A stretch of DNA of 33,122 bases from Melioribacter roseus (GCA_020722005.1 DYLP01000027.1:252-33373); one strand, 5' to 3'; positions 6,620-16,373 are shown, numbered from the stretch's first letter. Notes: generated from the sequence alone by a model not told the origin. Program-made: numbers and translations.

Positions 6620-8260
6620 ATGAAAATTGCTATTTTCCAAGCTAATCCGATTATTGGTGATTTACAAGGAAACAAAGAAAAAATTGTAAAAGGATATAAA
6701 AAAGCAAGAGAAGATGGAGCTGACCTTGTAGTCTTTCCCGAGTTATTCCTCCCCGGTTATCCGCCGCTCGATCTGGTGGAAAAAAAAGAATTTCGTAGTG
6801 CAGTTCTGGAATACGCTTATAATATTGCTTCAATAACCAATAGCACTGGATTAATTTTCGGTTCAATAACGGAAGATTATCAGGAGGTAGTCGGTACGGG
6901 AGTTTATAACTCTGCTTTACTTTGTTACGATGGAAAAATACAGTTTGTCCAGAGTAAATCATTAATTCCCAACTATGATGTATTTGACGAAGTCCGATAT
7001 TTCGAACCAGCAAAGAAAATTCAGGTACATCCATTTAAAAAGGAGATACTTGGTATTTCTGTGTGCGAGGATATATGGAACGACGCTGACTACTGGAAAA
7101 AAAGAAGATATGAAATCGACCCCGTACAACGACAGGTGGACTTAGGTGCCAGTTTACTTATTAACATCTCGGCAAGTCCATATGCATATGGTAAAAGAAA
7201 ACAAAAATACGATATGCTGAACCTGTTGACAAAGAACGACAGGATCCCGTTAGTTTATGTATGTTGTGTAGGTGCGCAGACAGATTTGATTTTCGACGGT
7301 GCTAGCATGTGTTTTGACTCTAACGGTCGATTATGTATGATAGGTAAAACCTACGAGGAAGATTATTTTATTTACGATACTTCTGCTAATTACGAAGAAG
7401 TTACTCATATTGAATCGTCCTTTGAAAAAGAAATACTCGATGCTTTGATTATGGGATTGCGCGATTACGGTAAAAAAACAGGTTTTAATAAAGCTCTGGT
7501 CGGTTTAAGCGGAGGCATCGACTCTGCTCTTGTAACGTATATTGCTGTTCAATCTTTTGGGAAAGAAAATGTTCACGTTGTACTGATGCCTTCGCAATTT
7601 TCGAGTCGCAGCAGTATTGACGATTCTCTGAAACTAATCGAAAATTTGGGCATCTCACACAACATAATTTCAATTCAACCTGTATACGAAAAAATTTTGG
7701 AAATGCTAAATGTGCTGTTCGAAGGTAAACCGCATGACGTTACGGAAGAAAACATACAGGCAAGAATTAGAGGTATTTATTTAATGGCGATTGCAAACAA
7801 GTTCGGCTATCTCCTTTGTTCAACAGGGAATAAATCTGAATTAGCCGTCGGATATTCAACTCTATATGGCGATATGTGTGGTGCAATAGAAGTAATCGGT
7901 GATGTTTATAAAACGCAAGTCTATAAACTTGCAAAATTTATTAATCGATATGAGGAAATTATTCCTGAAAAAATTATTACAAAAGCACCTTCTGCTGAAT
8001 TGAGACCGAACCAAAAAGACCAGGATACACTACCACCCTATGAAATCCTCGACCGTATACTGCAATTATATCTGGAAGAACAAAATGAAATTAGTGAAAT
8101 TAACGAAGAGATTAACGACTATGATACAGTCTATAAAGTTTTGAGAATGGTCGATTTGAATGAATTTAAACGTAAACAGGCTCCACCTGTATTAAGAGTA
8201 TCAACCAAAGCATTCGGTTACGGCAGAAGGTATCCAATCGTACAGGGTTGGAGAAAATGA
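6620..8260 (+). CDS. nadE: Glutamine-dependent NAD+ synthetase
   Basis: This enzyme converts nicotinic acid adenine dinucleotide to NAD+ with ATP, using ammonia from glutamine. The 546 residues hold an N-terminal nitrilase-type amidase with the catalytic triad Glu41 (FPELFLPGYPP), Lys113 (QSKSLIPNYD) and Cys149 (ISVCEDIW). The C-terminal synthetase domain has the ATP-binding loop SGGIDS (297-302) and the STGNKSELAVGYSTLYGD motif. The ATG at 6620 starts directly at the conserved KIAIFQANPIIGD strand. It is divergent from the PspC operon. Confidence 0.97.
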   Translation: MKIAIFQANPIIGDLQGNKEKIVKGYKKAREDGADLVVFPELFLPGYPPLDLVEKKEFRSAVLEYAYNIASITNSTGLIFGSITEDYQEVVGTGVYNSALLCYDGKIQFVQSKSLIPNYDVFDEVRYFEPAKKIQVHPFKKEILGISVCEDIWNDADYWKKRRYEIDPVQRQVDLGASLLINISASPYAYGKRKQKYDMLNLLTKNDRIPLVYVCCVGAQTDLIFDGASMCFDSNGRLCMIGKTYEEDYFIYDTSANYEEVTHIESSFEKEILDALIMGLRDYGKKTGFNKALVGLSGGIDSALVTYIAVQSFGKENVHVVLMPSQFSSRSSIDDSLKLIENLGISHNIISIQPVYEKILEMLNVLFEGKPHDVTEENIQARIRGIYLMAIANKFGYLLCSTGNKSELAVGYSTLYGDMCGAIEVIGDVYKTQVYKLAKFINRYEEIIPEKIITKAPSAELRPNQKDQDTLPPYEILDRILQLYLEEQNEISEINEEINDYDTVYKVLRMVDLNEFKRKQAPPVLRVSTKAFGYGRRYPIVQGWRK

Positions 8261-8312
8261 TATATGAACTATTTAGATAGAACGTATCGTTTATAAAAAA
8301 AATGGTAACACT

Positions 8313-10064
8313 ATGAAATTAAAATCGCTTTTTTTCCTTTTCCTTCCATTCATCATATCGGCACAATTCGGTTTGCAAAAAAATATTATAAAGATGGAAT
8401 TGGTGGAAGGGCAGGACGTTGCTTATCCTAATTCTAATTATAAATTTGCTGTAAAACTTAAAATTTCCGAAGGGTGGCATATTAATTCTGATAAGCCGAA
8501 GGAAGATTTTCTTATACCAACGAATCTTGTAAGTCAGGATCCCCGATTCCAGTTTGCTGAGATTGTCTATCCTGATTCAAAAGATCTGAAATTTGAATTT
8601 TCAGAAAAACCTGTTTCGGTCTTCGACGGCACTTTACATATCGGTGCTCTTTTAAGAATAGATGCCGGTCTTCAAGAAGGTGATTATAGAATTCCAATAA
8701 GAATTACATATCAGGCATGCAATAATCAAAGTTGTTTGCCGCCGTCGAGTTTGACCGATACTTTGCTAATAAAAGTTGTCAACGAAAATACACCTATAAC
8801 TGAATTAAATTCGGAGATAATTGGAACTATCGATTATGGTAAGACGAGCATAGAACAGAATAATGAGAATACTATTGCTTCCACATTGGAATCGAGTGGT
8901 CTGCTGCTTAGTCTATTGTTTGTTTTTTTGGGGGGATTGGCATTGAACCTTACGCCCTGTGTATATCCGCTAATACCAATTACAGTCGGCTATTTCGGAG
9001 GTCAGAGCGAAGGTAGAACAGGAAGACTGTTCCTACTGGGAGTTTTATATGTGCTCGGCATGGCTTTAACTTATTCAATAATTGGTGTAATTACAGCACT
9101 AAGCGGAGCTGTGTTTGGTAGCCTTTTGCAGAATACAATTATTATTATTGGAATAGCATTAATCTTTGTTGCTCTATCTTTGAGCCAATTTGGTGTTTAC
9201 GAATTTAAATTACCTGATTCATTGGTTATGAAAGCCGGAGGTGCAAAGGCGGGATTTTTCGGAGCGTTTTTTATGGGATTAACTATGGGTATTGTTGCGG
9301 CTCCGTGTATTGGTCCATTTGTCCTTGGCTTGGTTACATACGTTGCGGCAAAAGGCGACCCTCTATACGGATTCTGGCTCTTCTTTGTAATGGCTCTGGG
9401 TCTCGGGCTCCCTTATCTCTTCTTGGCACTCTTTTCTGGTAAGATTAAAAAATTACCACGGGCAGGTGACTGGATGGAAGGTGTCAAACATATTTTCGGA
9501 TTATTACTTCTTGGAATGGCAGTCTATTTTATTGCCCCCTTGTTTCCAAAAGATATCAATACATATTTCCTGCCAGTTTTCGGTGTCGCTGCGGCATTGA
9601 TATTATTGGTTTTTGACAGGACGGCAAACAATAATAAGGGTTTTAAATTCTTTAAAATTATTTTTTCATTGATTGTGCTTGCGGTCTCGATCTATTCTTT
9701 GGTGCCTTCTTCCAGACCTGAAATACCATGGGAAAATTTTTCCGATGAAAAATATCAGGCATCGCTTGATGTTAGAGAGAAAATAATTATCGATTTTTAT
9801 GCGGATTGGTGCATTCCCTGCAAAGAATTGGAAGCTATTACTTTTGCAGATAGTAAAGTAGCCGAAAAGATGAAGGAATTCAAGCTTTTTAAAGTTGATA
9901 TGACACAGACAATGTCCCCCGAAACTGAAAGACTCAGGAACAAATTTAATATTCTTGGAATGCCCACTATTTTGATTATCGACTCAAACGGCAGGGAAGT
10001 AAAAAGATTGACAGGTTTTTTAGAACCGGAAGAATTCTTTGAAATAATAAATGGAGTTGAATGA
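8313..10064 (+). CDS. dsbD: Thiol:disulfide interchange protein DsbD
   Basis: DsbD carries electrons from cytoplasmic thioredoxin across the inner membrane to periplasmic thiol proteins. The 583 residues show all three parts. A signal peptide (about 1-17) is followed by the periplasmic alpha domain with Cys136 and Cys141 (ACNNQSC). The membrane core of about eight helices has Cys216 (LTPCVYP) and Cys332 (AAPCIGP). The C-terminal thioredoxin fold has ADWCIPCKE, Cys500 and Cys503. All six redox cysteines are present. It stands alone between nadE and korA. Confidence 0.96.
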   Translation: MKLKSLFFLFLPFIISAQFGLQKNIIKMELVEGQDVAYPNSNYKFAVKLKISEGWHINSDKPKEDFLIPTNLVSQDPRFQFAEIVYPDSKDLKFEFSEKPVSVFDGTLHIGALLRIDAGLQEGDYRIPIRITYQACNNQSCLPPSSLTDTLLIKVVNENTPITELNSEIIGTIDYGKTSIEQNNENTIASTLESSGLLLSLLFVFLGGLALNLTPCVYPLIPITVGYFGGQSEGRTGRLFLLGVLYVLGMALTYSIIGVITALSGAVFGSLLQNTIIIIGIALIFVALSLSQFGVYEFKLPDSLVMKAGGAKAGFFGAFFMGLTMGIVAAPCIGPFVLGLVTYVAAKGDPLYGFWLFFVMALGLGLPYLFLALFSGKIKKLPRAGDWMEGVKHIFGLLLLGMAVYFIAPLFPKDINTYFLPVFGVAAALILLVFDRTANNNKGFKFFKIIFSLIVLAVSIYSLVPSSRPEIPWENFSDEKYQASLDVREKIIIDFYADWCIPCKELEAITFADSKVAEKMKEFKLFKVDMTQTMSPETERLRNKFNILGMPTILIIDSNGREVKRLTGFLEPEEFFEIINGVE

Positions 10065-10148
10065 ATTTAGGCATTTAATTTTATGTATAGTTTTCATATT
10101 TTAATAATCGACAAAAAGATAAACTAACTTATTTAAGAGAAAAGCAAA

Positions 10149-11990
10149 ATGGCAAAAGAAAGTAAAATAGTTGAAGATGTAACCGTAAGATTTGCTGGTG
10201 ATTCCGGCGACGGTATGCAATTAACTGGTGCACAGTTCACAGAAACCACTGCAAAAGTAGGTAACGATTTAAGCACGCTGCCCGACTTCCCCGCTGAAAT
10301 CCGTGCACCTGCCGGCTCGCTATCGGGTGTGAGTGGATACCAACTTCATTTCAGCAGCAGCGATATTCAAACACCAGGTGATTCTCCTGACGTACTTGTG
10401 GCTATGAATCCAGCTGCGCTTAAAGTTAATTTGCTAGATTTAAAACCAGGCGGTACTATTATAGTTAATACCGACTCGTTCGACGACAAAAATTTACGCC
10501 TGGCAAAGTTTAATTCAAACCCTCTCGAAGACGGGTCATTGAGTAATTATAATGTGATTCAGATTCCGTTAGCACAAATGACTATGGAAGCACTGAAAGA
10601 TATGAACCTTTCAGTTAAAGAGAAGGAGAAGTGCAAGAACTTTTTTGCTCTCGGTTTAATGTATTGGATGTACAATCGACCGATCGATGTAACGCTGAAA
10701 TGGCTTGAAACGAAATTCAAGAATAAACCCGAAATTATGGAAGCCAATAAAAAAGTTCTTATGGCTGGATATCATTTCGGGGAGACTACAGAAATATTTA
10801 CGACAAGATACGAAGTTAAAGCCGCAGAATTGCCGAAAGGTAAATATCGAAATATTTCGGGTAACGAGGCTACTGCTCTTGGCTTTATCACGGCTTCATT
10901 AAAAAGTGGCTTAAAATTATTCCTTGGCTCCTATCCAATAACGCCAGCTTCGGAATTTTTGCATGAATTAAGTAAATACAAAAATTTTGATGTCGTTACC
11001 TTCCAAGCAGAAGATGAAATAGCGGGCATAAGTTCTGGTATCGGCGCTTCTTTTGCAGGTGCGCTTGGTATTACAACCACTTCTGGACCCGGCTTCTCTT
11101 TAAAAAGTGAAGCGCTTGGACTTGCTGTTATGACAGAATTACCGCTGGTTGTAGTTGACGTCCAAAGAGGAGGACCGAGCACAGGTTTGCCCACTAAAAC
11201 TGAACAGGCAGATTTATTGCAGGCATTTTTCGGAAGGCACGGCGAAGCTCCGCTGGCAATTATTGCTGCCAAAAGTCCCGCAGACTGTTTCTTTGCAGCT
11301 ATTGAAGCTTCCAGAATTGCGATTAAATATATGACTCCGGTTATCCTTTTAACCGACGGTTATCTGGCTATGGGTTCCGAACCTCTACGAATTCCTGAGT
11401 TTGATGAATTACCAGATATCGATGTGAAATTCCGTACCGACCCTGAAGGCTTTTATCCTTATCTGAGAGACGAAAAATTGAGCAGACCATGGGCAATACC
11501 AGGTACCCCCGGTCTAGAACACAGAATCGGTGGTTTAGAAAAACAAAACATCTATGGAACAATCAGCTACGAACCGGATAACCACGAAGAAATGGTAAAA
11601 ATAAGAAAACAGAAAATTGATAATATCGCAAATGATATTCCTGAACTTGAAGTAGACGGCAATGACTCTGATGATTTATTGGTCCTTAGTTGGGGTAGTA
11701 CCTATGGCGCTATCAGGGAAGCTATTCGTAATGCCCGCAAAAAAGGTTATAGGGTAGCTCATGCCCATTTGACCTATTTGAATCCATTTCCACGAAATAT
11801 TAAGGAAGTACTCGATAAGTATAATAAAGTACTTATTCCCGAACTCAATACAGGTCACCTTGCATTGTTGATTAAAGGTCGCTTTTTGAAAGACGTCATT
11901 CAATTAAATAAAATAAAAGGACGCCCGTTCAAAGTAGCAGAAATTGAAAATAAAATATATGAAGTACTTGGAGGTACTAATGGAAACTAA
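10149..11990 (+). CDS. korA: 2-oxoacid:ferredoxin oxidoreductase, alpha (gamma-alpha fusion) subunit
   Basis: With KorB it interconverts 2-oxoglutarate and succinyl-CoA (or a related 2-oxoacid) with ferredoxin and CoA. The 613-residue chain is a fusion. The N-terminal gamma domain (about 1-190) has GDSGDGMQLTG at 17-27, and the alpha pyrimidine-binding domain begins near 240 with the motif YPITPASE (262-269). This arrangement matches the two-subunit KorAB of Chlorobi and related bacteria, where it serves the reductive or oxidative TCA cycle. The substrate is inferred from family resemblance; pyruvate or another oxoacid cannot be excluded. korB begins inside its last codons. Confidence 0.92.
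   Translation: MAKESKIVEDVTVRFAGDSGDGMQLTGAQFTETTAKVGNDLSTLPDFPAEIRAPAGSLSGVSGYQLHFSSSDIQTPGDSPDVLVAMNPAALKVNLLDLKPGGTIIVNTDSFDDKNLRLAKFNSNPLEDGSLSNYNVIQIPLAQMTMEALKDMNLSVKEKEKCKNFFALGLMYWMYNRPIDVTLKWLETKFKNKPEIMEANKKVLMAGYHFGETTEIFTTRYEVKAAELPKGKYRNISGNEATALGFITASLKSGLKLFLGSYPITPASEFLHELSKYKNFDVVTFQAEDEIAGISSGIGASFAGALGITTTSGPGFSLKSEALGLAVMTELPLVVVDVQRGGPSTGLPTKTEQADLLQAFFGRHGEAPLAIIAAKSPADCFFAAIEASRIAIKYMTPVILLTDGYLAMGSEPLRIPEFDELPDIDVKFRTDPEGFYPYLRDEKLSRPWAIPGTPGLEHRIGGLEKQNIYGTISYEPDNHEEMVKIRKQKIDNIANDIPELEVDGNDSDDLLVLSWGSTYGAIREAIRNARKKGYRVAHAHLTYLNPFPRNIKEVLDKYNKVLIPELNTGHLALLIKGRFLKDVIQLNKIKGRPFKVAEIENKIYEVLGGTNGN
11970..11975 (+). promoter_or_regulatory. Ribosome-binding site of korB inside korA
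   Basis: GGAGGT lies 4 bases before the ATG at 11980 and within the korA reading frame. It fixes the korB start and suggests coupled synthesis of the two subunits. Confidence 0.8.
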
Positions 11991-13011
11991 GAATCTTGAG
12001 TTAAAACCTAAATATACTGCCAAAGATTTTGCATCTGATGTAGATGTTAAATGGTGTCCGGGTTGTGGCGATTATTCGATATTAGCACAAGTTCAAAGGA
12101 CAGCTCCCGATTTCGGCGAACTGAAAGAAAATATAGTTTGGGTTTCGGGCATCGGCTGTTCGAGCCGCTTTCCATATTATATGAATACGTACGGCTTCCA
12201 CGGCATACACGGCAGAGCAGCTGCAATTGCGACAGGTGTAAAACTGGTAAATCCAAAATTGCAGGTTTGGGTTGCTACTGGTGACGGCGATTCATTAAGT
12301 ATCGGCGGAAATCATTTTATACATGCCTGCAGAAAAAATATGGATATAAAAATTGTCCTTTTTAATAATAAGATTTACGGACTGACAAAAGGGCAGTATT
12401 CTCCTACGTCCGAAAAAGGAAAGATTACGAAATCTTCTCCTTACGGTACAGTCGATTTTCCCTTTAATGCAATTAAACTTGCTGATGCCGCCGGCGCAAC
12501 ATTTATTGCCAGAACTATCGACAGAGAACCCAAGCACATGCAAGATATGTTGAAAAGAGCTTCCTCGCACAAAGGACTTGCTTTCATCGAAGTATATCAA
12601 AATTGCACAATATTTAACGACGGCGCTTATGCACCACTTACTGACAAAAATACTAAAGAAGACAATGTTCTCTATCTCGAACACGGTAAACCATTAGTAT
12701 TTGGTAAAAATAAGGACAAAGGGATTAAGCTGGATGGACTGAAACCTGTGGTTATCGATCTGAATGATGGGAAACATTCTGTCAACGACTGCTGGGTACA
12801 CGACGAATTCGACAATGACTCCACAAGGGGATTCATACTGTCAAGATTTATCGATATCGAAAATATGCCAACTCCAATTGGAGTCTTCCGTCAGATTAAC
12901 AAACCTACTTACGGGGAGGAATACTGGAAGCAGGTTCAAGACGTCAAATCAAAAAAAGGTGCAGGCGACTACAATAAATTGATGTTTAGTATGAACACCT
13001 GGGAAGTTTAA
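11980..13011 (+). CDS. korB: 2-oxoacid:ferredoxin oxidoreductase, beta subunit
   Basis: The beta subunit binds thiamine diphosphate. From the ATG at 11980 the product has 343 residues. CPGCGD (26-31) and further cysteines (Cys60 and later) fit binding of the 4Fe-4S cluster. The TPP/Mg motif is GDGDSLSIGG (101-110) with NNKIYG at 129-134. The open frame runs back to 11944, but GGAGGT just before 11980 decides the start. It overlaps korA by 11 bases. A hairpin with a T run follows at 13026, so korAB forms a two-gene operon. No separate ferredoxin-like delta subunit is present. Confidence 0.93.
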   Translation: METKNLELKPKYTAKDFASDVDVKWCPGCGDYSILAQVQRTAPDFGELKENIVWVSGIGCSSRFPYYMNTYGFHGIHGRAAAIATGVKLVNPKLQVWVATGDGDSLSIGGNHFIHACRKNMDIKIVLFNNKIYGLTKGQYSPTSEKGKITKSSPYGTVDFPFNAIKLADAAGATFIARTIDREPKHMQDMLKRASSHKGLAFIEVYQNCTIFNDGAYAPLTDKNTKEDNVLYLEHGKPLVFGKNKDKGIKLDGLKPVVIDLNDGKHSVNDCWVHDEFDNDSTRGFILSRFIDIENMPTPIGVFRQINKPTYGEEYWKQVQDVKSKKGAGDYNKLMFSMNTWEV

Positions 13012-13025
13012 CAAAAATAAATGTA

Positions 13026-13080
13026 GAGGTTGTCTAAAAAGTAATTGTTCAATTTAGACAACCTCATACTTTTTTTATTT
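13026..13080 (+). terminator. Terminator hairpin after korB, related to the 19234 element
   Basis: The arms 13026-13038 and 13053-13065 pair perfectly (13 bp) around a 14-base loop, followed by a T-rich run (13070-13080). It should end korAB transcripts. The left side shares CTAAAAAGTAAT, within a longer GAGG.TG.CTAAAAAGTAAT pattern, with the hairpin at 19231-19250. Both may therefore derive from the same repeat or transposon end. Confidence 0.85.
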
Positions 13081-13122
13081 CCCACCATTTCAATATTTTT
13101 ATTTCTTAAAAGAATTTCTGTT

Positions 13123-14109
13123 ATGAACTATTTTACCGAATTGAAAAATATTCTGGATTCTTACGAATCTTTTACAATTACCTCACATGTAAATCCCGAT
13201 GCAGATGCAATCTGCTCTGAACTTGCATGCTTCTTCCTTTTACAAGAATTAAATAAAAATGTGAGAATTATTAATTATAGCCCCACCCCGAACAATCTTA
13301 AGTTCCTAGATGAAAACGAGGTTGTTGAGCAATACAATCCCGAAGAACATGACAGGTACATTTTAAGTTGCAAAGTAATTTTGTTCCTCGATTTGAACAG
13401 TATAAGCAGAACGAAAAGCATGGAAAAAGTTTTGAGGAATTCGAAAGCCAAAAAAATATGCATAGATCATCATCAGGAACCCGAAAATTCTTTTGACTTT
13501 TTACTGGTAGATACAAATGCCGCTGCCACTGGCGAAATATTGTATGATTTTATTAATTCTACTAAAATTTCCGAAATCGACTACCGGATTGCATTGCAAC
13601 TCTACAGCGCTATTATGACCGACACAGGTTCTTTCCGCTTCGAAAGGACTTCTCCTAAGATCCATTCAATTGCAGGTGAACTTATTAAGAGGGGAGTTAA
13701 TCCTACCGAAGTTTATGACAAAATTTATAACCAAACCGACCTTAATAATTTACGCCTGCTCGGCAAATCAATTAGTAGCATTAATACCGATTTGAAAGGT
13801 AGTCTGGCATATATGATAATAACAAAAGAAGACCTCAATCAGTATGGAGTCAGTGAGAGCGATGTTGATGGATTCGTTACATATTGTATGTCAATTAAAA
13901 ATGTTGTAATTGGTCTACTCTTTCTGGAATTGGACGATGGAATTAAAATTAGTTTCCGTTCTAAAGGAGATATTAAAGTGAACAAATTGGCTGCTGAATT
14001 CGGAGGTGGGGGACACATAAATGCTGCCGGTGCCAGACTTAACGATAAAGATATTAATAAAGTAGTAAAGGATGTTATACTGCGAGCACAAAAATATATT
14101 GGAGTCTAA
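13123..14109 (+). CDS. nrnA: DHH/DHHA1 phosphoesterase, NrnA-like
   Basis: NrnA-type enzymes degrade 2-5 nt RNA oligomers (nanoRNA) and dephosphorylate pAp. The 328 residues contain motif I HVNPDADA (22-29), the DHH triplet at 115-117 (CIDHHQ), and the DHHA1 substrate motif GGGGH (294-298). Motif I has Ala-Asp where NPDGDA is usual, a mild change near the metal site that keeps the aspartates. The open frame extends to 13045, but that part would read through the korB terminator, so the ATG at 13123 is chosen. pepA follows with no gap. Confidence 0.88.
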   Translation: MNYFTELKNILDSYESFTITSHVNPDADAICSELACFFLLQELNKNVRIINYSPTPNNLKFLDENEVVEQYNPEEHDRYILSCKVILFLDLNSISRTKSMEKVLRNSKAKKICIDHHQEPENSFDFLLVDTNAAATGEILYDFINSTKISEIDYRIALQLYSAIMTDTGSFRFERTSPKIHSIAGELIKRGVNPTEVYDKIYNQTDLNNLRLLGKSISSINTDLKGSLAYMIITKEDLNQYGVSESDVDGFVTYCMSIKNVVIGLLFLELDDGIKISFRSKGDIKVNKLAAEFGGGGHINAAGARLNDKDINKVVKDVILRAQKYIGV

Positions 14110-15621
14110 ATGTTATTCGACCTTAAAATCAATGCGAAAGATGACAAAATTAGATTTGGCAAAAAATCACTCCTTTTGAAATTCTTTATCGATACACCAA
14201 GGTTGGCTAAGCAACTGAGTAGTTTCCTTGAACTTCTGGATTTGAATATTCATCCTCTATATAAAGAAAAGTTTCTTGAGGATGATACCAGCGAAATTAC
14301 TTTCCATTCTGATAAAGACGAACCCGTAGCTGTTATCCTTAAAAGAATAAAAAAGGACAAAAAATTAAATTCCGATTTTTTTCGTGATTATCTCGCAGGC
14401 TTAATACCCAGGCTAAAGGATGAGCCAATAGATTCAATTTCTATTATAGTTCCACAATTCAAAGATTTTGAAAAACATTACATTGAAGAAAAACACTTTC
14501 TTCGCACGTTGATAGAAGGTTTACATCTTGGCAATTATTCATTCGACTGTTACAAGACTACTGCTAAAAAATCTACACAGCTCGAAATTAATCTTTATTA
14601 TACAGATATGAATTTACTCAAACAGGTATTGAATGAAACGAATTATATAATGAATGCAGTTTATCTTGCCCGGGATCTGGTTAATGAACCTGCAATTAAA
14701 TTAACACCGGCGGAACTGGCTTTACGCACAAAAAAAGAACTTGCACTGCCAGGTGTAAAAGTTGCTGTGTGGGATAAAAAAGAACTCGAAAAAAAGAAAA
14801 TGAATGCAATCTTAGCCGTTGGAGGTGGAAGCATCAATCCTCCCTGTATGATTGTAATTCACTACAAACCAGGCAAGACAATCAAGAAAAAAATTGCGCT
14901 GGTAGGCAAGGGTGTAACATACGATTCAGGTGGCTTGTCGATCAAGCCAACGTCTGGTATGCTTGATATGAAAGCTGATATGGCTGGCGGCGCTGCAGTT
15001 ATTGGAGCAATAAAAGCCGCCGCATTATTAAAATTGCCCGTTGAATTAATTGGAATAATTCCCGCCGTCGAAAATATGGTTGGTGGAAATTCGTATAAAC
15101 CGGGGGATATAATCGAATCTGCTTCTGGCAAAACCATCGAAGTTAAAGATACCGACGCTGAAGGAAGAATAATTCTCGCAGATGCTCTCTATTACGCTTC
15201 AAAACAAAAGCCACAAGAGATAATTGATTTTGCGACTTTAACAGGTGCCTGCGTGGTCGCTTTGGGTGAAATTGCAGCAGGACTATTTACTGAAAACGAT
15301 GAATTGGCAAGTGGACTATTGAAAGCATCGGAAACGACATTCGAAAGACTCTGGCAGTTGCCATTCTGGAGTGAATACGATAAAATGATTGAAAGCGAAA
15401 TTGCAGACGTCGCAAATCTGGGCCCACGCTGGGGCGGGGCAATCACCGCAGCTAAATTTCTGCAAACATTTGTAGACCCTGACATCCCATGGGCTCATAT
15501 CGATATTGCAGGACCTGCAATAAAACATAAATCACGTTCATATACGGAAAAGTACAATACAGGTTTCGGGGTAAGGTTGATAATTGATTATTTATTACAT
15601 ACAATTAATAGCAGTAAATAA
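14110..15621 (+). CDS. pepA: Leucyl aminopeptidase, M17 family
   Basis: This cytosolic dizinc or dimanganese exopeptidase removes N-terminal residues from peptides. The 503 residues have the family length. The metal and catalytic motifs are GKGVTYDSGGLSIKP (266-280, Lys267 and Asp272), DMKADMAGG (286-294) and DTDAEGRI (347-354, with Arg353). The usual NTDAEGRL signature has Asp in place of Asn here. The ATG immediately follows the nrnA stop codon, so the two are likely one transcript. Confidence 0.95.
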   Translation: MLFDLKINAKDDKIRFGKKSLLLKFFIDTPRLAKQLSSFLELLDLNIHPLYKEKFLEDDTSEITFHSDKDEPVAVILKRIKKDKKLNSDFFRDYLAGLIPRLKDEPIDSISIIVPQFKDFEKHYIEEKHFLRTLIEGLHLGNYSFDCYKTTAKKSTQLEINLYYTDMNLLKQVLNETNYIMNAVYLARDLVNEPAIKLTPAELALRTKKELALPGVKVAVWDKKELEKKKMNAILAVGGGSINPPCMIVIHYKPGKTIKKKIALVGKGVTYDSGGLSIKPTSGMLDMKADMAGGAAVIGAIKAAALLKLPVELIGIIPAVENMVGGNSYKPGDIIESASGKTIEVKDTDAEGRIILADALYYASKQKPQEIIDFATLTGACVVALGEIAAGLFTENDELASGLLKASETTFERLWQLPFWSEYDKMIESEIADVANLGPRWGGAITAAKFLQTFVDPDIPWAHIDIAGPAIKHKSRSYTEKYNTGFGVRLIIDYLLHTINSSK

Positions 15622-15663
15622 TTGTTCTTAATTTTGAACTAAAAATAAAATGAGGGGGTTTAT

Positions 15664-15861
15664 ATGAGTAAATCATTTGAAGTTATTGAAAGAGTCGGAA
15701 TTTCGAACGAAAGTATTTCCGACGCAATTAAAAATGTTCTTAAAGAAGCTAATGAAGAAAAACCCGTTGCCTGGTTTGAGGTAGTTGAACAAAGAGGAAG
15801 ATTGACTTCAGACGGCAACGTGGAATTTCAAGTGAAAATTAAAATTGGACGTAAACTATAA
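15664..15861 (+). CDS. Dodecin
   Basis: The 65-residue product is a dodecin, a small protein that forms hollow dodecamers binding flavins (and CoA in some members). The family pattern is clear: KSFEVIERVGISNESISDAIKNVL, then WFEVVEQRG (37-45) with the aromatic Trp37 that stacks on the isoalloxazine ring, then the final VEFQVKIKIGRKL strand. GAGGGGG at 15652-15658 is a strong ribosome-binding site 5 bases from the ATG. It precedes two peroxiredoxins by only 16 bases, which fits a redox or flavin-storage role. Confidence 0.95.
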   Translation: MSKSFEVIERVGISNESISDAIKNVLKEANEEKPVAWFEVVEQRGRLTSDGNVEFQVKIKIGRKL

Positions 15862-15877
15862 AAAGAAAGGAATAAAT

Positions 15878-16357
15878 ATGGCTTTAAATATAGGTGACAG
15901 AGCACCGGATTTTGCATTAAAAAATGCGGACGGTACAACATACAGACTTTCAGAATATAAGGGTAAGAAAAACGTCGTATTGCTTTTCTTTCCGGCTGTG
16001 GGCACTTCAGTATGTGAAAAAGAACTCTGCTCGACACGCGACAGTATGAAAGATTATGAAAGTCTTGACGCCCAGGTATTTGCTATAAGTGTTGACGGTC
16101 CCTTTGCTCAAAAACTCTGGGCTGATAAACACCAATTCAACTTTCCTCTGCTCAGTGATTTCAATAAAGAAGTATCCAAACTTTACGACGCATACTACGA
16201 TTTATGGTTGCCGGGTAAATTCGACCTGAATGGAGTTTCCAAAAGAGCCGCATTCGTAATCGATAAAAACGGCATCATCCACTACGCCGAAGTACTCGAA
16301 AATGCAGGCGAAGAACCGAATTATAATGCCATCAAAGAAGCATTGAACAAACTTTAG
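15878..16357 (+). CDS. Peroxiredoxin (AhpC/TSA family)
   Basis: Reduces hydroperoxides through a reactive cysteine. From the ATG at 15878 the product has 159 residues. FFPAVGTSVCEKELC (38-51 region) carries the peroxidatic Cys46 and a second cysteine at 51. A CX4C spacing like BCP is therefore possible, although the rest resembles AhpE-like enzymes. The open frame reaches back to 15845 inside the dodecin gene. The ATG at 15878 is preceded by AAAGAAAGGA and fits the family start (IGDRAPDF). Confidence 0.9.
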   Translation: MALNIGDRAPDFALKNADGTTYRLSEYKGKKNVVLLFFPAVGTSVCEKELCSTRDSMKDYESLDAQVFAISVDGPFAQKLWADKHQFNFPLLSDFNKEVSKLYDAYYDLWLPGKFDLNGVSKRAAFVIDKNGIIHYAEVLENAGEEPNYNAIKEALNKL

Positions 16358-16373
16358 TAATTGAGGGGAAAAT

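Noticed and set aside
6514-6675. N-terminal extension of the PspC protein
   Set aside because: It overlaps the start of nadE, and the very strong ribosome-binding site before 6513 marks the true start.
13045-13122. N-terminal extension of NrnA
   Set aside because: These codons read through the korB terminator hairpin, and the family starts at the 13123 ATG.
14862-15137. Minus-strand frame of 91 codons inside pepA
   Set aside because: It is a reverse-frame shadow over the conserved metal-binding part of pepA, with no ribosome-binding site.
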